NCBI GenBank assembly: GCA_934661105.1
Contig: CAKUIV010000072.1
Location: 1-9,980, forward strand
Reading direction: 5' to 3'
Source: an uncultured Ellagibacter sp.
GTDB taxonomy: Bacteria > Actinomycetota > Coriobacteriia > Coriobacteriales > Eggerthellaceae
Length of the DNA: 9,980 bases
Made by a program: the position numbers and the translations under genes. The notes under the pieces are model-generated. The model was not told where the DNA came from and did not search any database. It worked only from the letters and a program-made list of their open reading frames with translations. Of the stretch, positions 7,102 through 9,980 are shown one piece after another (positions within the stretch are counted from its first letter, which is position 1; each line of letters opens with the position of its first letter).

Positions 7102-8535
7102 ATGCCAACGAAACGTCCCATACCCGGAAAAATGAACCCCCAAAAGCGCACCGCACCGACGAGGCGCCATGGTTCCACCAGACCGAAAGCGCAGGTGCGC
7201 ACACGAAACTCCGCACATGAGAGAACGCCGGGCGCCGCACACGCACCCGCCTCGGGAACAGGCGAGGTCTTGCTTACGCGCAGGCATTTCCTGTACGGGG
7301 CGATCGGCGTCGGGGTGCTTGCCGCTGCAGGCGTCGGCATCGGAGCGGGCGCAAGCGCCCTTTCCAAGAAAGACGAGCCCGCATTCAACGTGCTCGCGGT
7401 TCCGAAAAGCGCCGTCACGAGCGCTTCCGCCGCATCGCCGGGAGATTTCACCGAGATCGAGGATTCGAGCACGGTGATGGGACTCTCGGGCAGCTACGAG
7501 CTGCCTTACGGCACGCTCGTCTGGGCAAGCGACAGCACGTACGCGGCATGCCTCGTCCCAACCGAGGGCTCGAAGCCCTTGACGCAAATCGCGCTTCTTA
7601 CGCTTTCGAACGGAACGAAGACGACGGTCGTCTCCCAGGCGATCGGACAAGACGAAGGCTTCGAAATCTACGACGTGCGCGCGTGCGAGAAGGGCCTCGT
7701 CTGGACGGAGGCGAACATCCTCGACGGCACCTGGCGCATCTACAGCGCCTCGATCTCAGGCGCCACGATCGGCATGCCGGCGCTTGCCGAAGAGGGTTCG
7801 TCCGATTTCGAGACGCCGACGCTTGCGGCGGCGGGAAGCTACGCGTTCTGGCAGGTTCTCCCCAACAAGAACGGCTCGAAAAGCTCGCAGCCGTCGCGCC
7901 TTGCGCGCGTGCGGTTCGGGGCGACCGACGCCGAGGACGTCTACACCTCGAACGGCCGCATGTGCACGCAGCCCTATTCCGCCGGCGACTCGGTGGTCAT
8001 CACGCCGCGTACCGCCTCTTCCGGAACGCGCTACGCCATCGTGCGCCTCGACGCGCAAACGGGAGGCGTCCTTGATTCGATCGTCTTGCCCTCGTCGATG
8101 AAGCCGCTTGAGGCCGGGTACGGAGACACGGGCCTTCTGTTCTCCTTCGAGGCCATCTACAACTACGGCGAAGGCATTGCGAACTTAGGAACCTATATAC
8201 CAGCGAGCGAAACCGAGCCCGTTGCCAGCGATTTGGGGAACCCGGGGTACAGCAACGTGCCGTGGTTCCGCCACGCGGTCACGCCCACCGCTCCCCCCGC
8301 GTGGTGCGGGAAATGGGTCATCCTCAAGGATTCGTACAACGTGTGCGGGTTCGATCCTTCGAGCAAGCAGTACTTCATGCTCGAAGTCAAAAGCGGCGCC
8401 CCGAGCTTCGGCGACTACCTCGCGTCGACGGGGTCGGTCGAGCGGCTCGTCACGTACTCGAACATCAACTACACCTCCATCGCCGGCGATACGCAGCAGT
8501 ATTGCAACGTGCGCGTGTGGCAACCGGCTCAGTAG
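7102..8535 (+). CDS. Twin-arginine signal protein, probable beta-propeller-like exported domain
   Basis: A 477-residue protein if started at ATG 7102; another in-frame ATG at 7132 has GGAAAA just upstream and is a real alternative. The N-terminus is a long basic stretch (1-58), then LTRRHFLYGAIGVGVLAAAG, a good Tat motif (Arg60-Arg61) with a hydrophobic core at about 65-86. The exported part (about 90-477) is rich in beta-type repeats with Trp/Tyr and Gly turns, such as GTLVWASDSTYAACLV and GLVWTEANILDGTWRIYS. These resemble blades of TolB/WD40-like propellers, but no repeat is clear enough for a firm family call. It has six cysteines (150, 195, 288, 402, 415, 468) that could form disulfides. 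No AXA cleavage site is obvious, so it may stay membrane-anchored. It is divergent from the two-component operon and convergent with purB. A role as an envelope target or signal partner of the kinase is inferred. Confidence 0.9.
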   Translation: MPTKRPIPGKMNPQKRTAPTRRHGSTRPKAQVRTRNSAHERTPGAAHAPASGTGEVLLTRRHFLYGAIGVGVLAAAGVGIGAGASALSKKDEPAFNVLAVPKSAVTSASAASPGDFTEIEDSSTVMGLSGSYELPYGTLVWASDSTYAACLVPTEGSKPLTQIALLTLSNGTKTTVVSQAIGQDEGFEIYDVRACEKGLVWTEANILDGTWRIYSASISGATIGMPALAEEGSSDFETPTLAAAGSYAFWQVLPNKNGSKSSQPSRLARVRFGATDAEDVYTSNGRMCTQPYSAGDSVVITPRTASSGTRYAIVRLDAQTGGVLDSIVLPSSMKPLEAGYGDTGLLFSFEAIYNYGEGIANLGTYIPASETEPVASDLGNPGYSNVPWFRHAVTPTAPPAWCGKWVILKDSYNVCGFDPSSKQYFMLEVKSGAPSFGDYLASTGSVERLVTYSNINYTSIAGDTQQYCNVRVWQPAQ

Positions 8536-8552
8536 CCCCGAAAACGCGAAAA

Positions 8553-8592
8553 GGCCCTGGAACGCCGCAGTTCAATGCAACGTTCCAGGGCC
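8553..8592. terminator. Bidirectional intrinsic terminator between the exported-protein gene and purB
   Basis: A perfect 12-bp stem (8553-8564 with 8581-8592; arms GGCCCTGGAACG and CGTTCCAGGGCC) has a 16-nt loop. On the plus strand it is followed by CATTGTTTTAG, and on the minus strand by TTTTCGCGTTTTCG. It starts 17 nt after the plus-strand stop and 20 nt after the purB stop, as expected for convergent genes sharing one terminator. Confidence 0.85.
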
Positions 8593-8612
8593 CATTGTTT
8601 TAGCGGATCAGC

Positions 8613-9956
8613 TTAGAATCCAAGTTTCTCCAAGCGCTCGAAGACGGCGTCCTTGCGCGTGAGGAAATCCCACGGATCGAAGATCTCGTCGAGGGTTTCC
8701 TTGGAGAGCTTCGCCTCGGGGTCGGCTTCCAGGCGCTCGCGGTAGGTCGGCCCGTCGACAGCGTTCTGGATGTCTTCCCACACCTTCATGGCGTTGCGCT
8801 GCACGATGACGTAGGCGTCTTCGCGCGTGATGCCCGTTTGCACGAGCGCGAGCAGCACCTTCGAGGAAAAGATGAGGCCGCGGGTGCGCCACAGGTTGTG
8901 CTCCATCTTGTCGGGGTAGGTCTGCAGCCCGTCCAAGATCCACTGCATCTTGCCGAACATGTAGTCGAGCGCCGTGAACGAGTCGGCCAAAGCGACGCGC
9001 TCGGTGCCCGAATGGGAGATGTCGCGCTCGTACCACAACGCGACGTTGTCAAGCGCCACCTGGGCATTCGCCTTCACGACGCGCGCAAGGCCGCACACGC
9101 GCTCGGCGGTGATGGGGTTGCGCTTGTGGGGCATGGCCGACGAACCCTTCTGACCCTTCTTGAACGGCTCTTCCGCCTCGATGACGTCGGACTGCTGGAG
9201 CAGGCGGACCTGCATGGCGATGGACTCGAGCGTCGCCGCGGCGCAGGCGAGCGCGCACATGACCTGGGCATGGCGGTCGCGCGCGAGGACCTGCGTGGAA
9301 AGCGGGTCGGGCGTAAGGCCGAGTTTGTCGCACACGTAGCGCTCGACGAACGGGTCGATGGAGGAATACGTTCCCACCGCGCCCGAGATGGCGCCCGTTG
9401 CCGCGACCTCGCGTGCCTGCTCAAGACGCGTTTCAGCGCGCTTCAAGGCCCACGCCCAGCTGCCGAACTTCATGCCGAAGGTCATCGGCTCGGCGTGGAT
9501 GCCGTGCGTGCGGCCCACGCAGAGCGTGTCCTTGAACTCGAACGCGCGACGCTTGCAGGTTTCACCGAGCTGCTTCACGTCGGCCAGGATGATGTCGAGC
9601 GCCTGCGTGATCTGGTACGACAGCGCCGTGTCGCCCAGGTCGGACGAGGTCATGCCGTAGTGCACCCAGCGAGAGGGCTTTTCGGCGCCTTCCGGGACAT
9701 CGGCGTCGATGTACTCGGCCATATTGGTGGTGAAGGCGATGACATCGTGGTTGGTGACCTTCTCGATCTCGCTGATCCGCTCGACGGTGAAATCGGCATG
9801 GTCGCGAATCCACTTCGCCTCTTCCTTGGTGATGCCCGTCTGCCCGAGCTCGGCCTGCGCCTCGCACGCGAGGATCTCGATTTCCTTCCAGATGGAGAAC
9901 TTGTTCTTAAGCTCCCAGATGGCGCCCATCTCGGGGCGCGTGTAGCGGTTGATCAT
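8613..9956 (-). CDS. purB: Adenylosuccinate lyase
   Basis: A cytosolic lyase acting twice in purine synthesis: SAICAR to AICAR plus fumarate, and adenylosuccinate to AMP plus fumarate. At 447 residues it has the usual length of the Bacillus/Thermotoga-type enzyme. Visible motifs: an N-terminal RYTRPEMGAIW; TNHDVIAF (68-75) with the conserved His70; HYGMTSSDLGDTA (99-111); GRTHGIHAEPMTFG (148-161), which carries the catalytic His; and the fumarase/lyase signature GSSAMPHKRNP (271-281), whose flexible loop holds the catalytic Ser. No key residue is missing. The ATG at 9954-9956 has AAGG close upstream (about 4 nt spacing) and a second purine-rich GGGAAAGG further up. It is separated from purC by the two-component/exported-protein module and ends at a shared terminator, so it is not co-transcribed with purC and purL in this window. 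Only 24 nt upstream are visible. Confidence 0.98.
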   Translation of the reverse strand: MINRYTRPEMGAIWELKNKFSIWKEIEILACEAQAELGQTGITKEEAKWIRDHADFTVERISEIEKVTNHDVIAFTTNMAEYIDADVPEGAEKPSRWVHYGMTSSDLGDTALSYQITQALDIILADVKQLGETCKRRAFEFKDTLCVGRTHGIHAEPMTFGMKFGSWAWALKRAETRLEQAREVAATGAISGAVGTYSSIDPFVERYVCDKLGLTPDPLSTQVLARDRHAQVMCALACAAATLESIAMQVRLLQQSDVIEAEEPFKKGQKGSSAMPHKRNPITAERVCGLARVVKANAQVALDNVALWYERDISHSGTERVALADSFTALDYMFGKMQWILDGLQTYPDKMEHNLWRTRGLIFSSKVLLALVQTGITREDAYVIVQRNAMKVWEDIQNAVDGPTYRERLEADPEAKLSKETLDEIFDPWDFLTRKDAVFERLEKLGF

Positions 9957-9980
9957 GCGACCTTATGCCCTTTCCCTCAT

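Noticed and set aside
6205..7650. A 481-codon minus-strand open frame covering the regulator, the intergenic region and part of the exported-protein gene
   Set aside because: It overlaps two well-supported genes in other frames, its product is Arg-rich and domainless, and no ribosome site supports it.
9957..9980. Five-codon open frame (ATG at 9978-9980 to TAA) upstream of purB
   Set aside because: Too short to support and at the window edge; it may be leader sequence or the end of an unseen upstream gene in any frame.

Overview
The window is a GC-rich bacterial chromosome segment and looks like a high-GC Gram-positive of the Coriobacteriia (Eggerthella/Gordonibacter-like). Three things suggest this: strong G/C third positions, a long single-chain PurL, and a Tat-exported protein beside an OmpR-type two-component pair. 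The taxonomic call is inference from gene style only; no rRNA or other marker is present. Coding density is high. I see no tRNA, rRNA, CRISPR array, insertion sequence or prophage signal.

Layout. On the minus strand, reading from high to low coordinates: purB (9956-8613, adenylosuccinate lyase); an OmpR-family response regulator (6929-6216) and its sensor histidine kinase (6201-4489), 14 nt apart; then purC (4377-3496, SAICAR synthetase), a two-helix membrane protein of unknown function (3428-2805), and purL (2775 to beyond position 1, FGAM synthase lacking its C-terminal glutaminase domain because the window ends). One plus-strand gene (about 7102-8535) lies divergent to the response regulator and convergent with purB. 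It encodes a protein with a twin-arginine signal and a probable beta-propeller-like exported domain. A strong hairpin at 8553-8592 separates it from purB and probably terminates transcription from both sides.

How the genes work together. PurL, PurC and PurB carry out steps 4, 7 and 8 of IMP synthesis (FGAR to FGAM; CAIR to SAICAR; SAICAR to AICAR), and PurB also converts adenylosuccinate to AMP. The purC-membrane protein-purL group looks like one transcription unit, with gaps of 67 and 29 nt. The two-component pair and the divergent exported protein form a second module, an envelope sensing unit that splits the purine genes. Their shared 172-bp intergenic region carries a 9-bp inverted repeat (7038-7046 and 7090-7098). 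Each copy overlaps a -10-like hexamer pointing outward, which suggests back-to-back promoters and a leaderless mRNA for the exported protein.

Most of the window is ordinary core metabolism and signalling. I found no convincing new multi-gene system. The items most worth a second look are the structured, attenuator-like leader of purC, the membrane protein inside the purine operon, the symmetric divergent promoter region, and the unknown sensor/exported-protein module.
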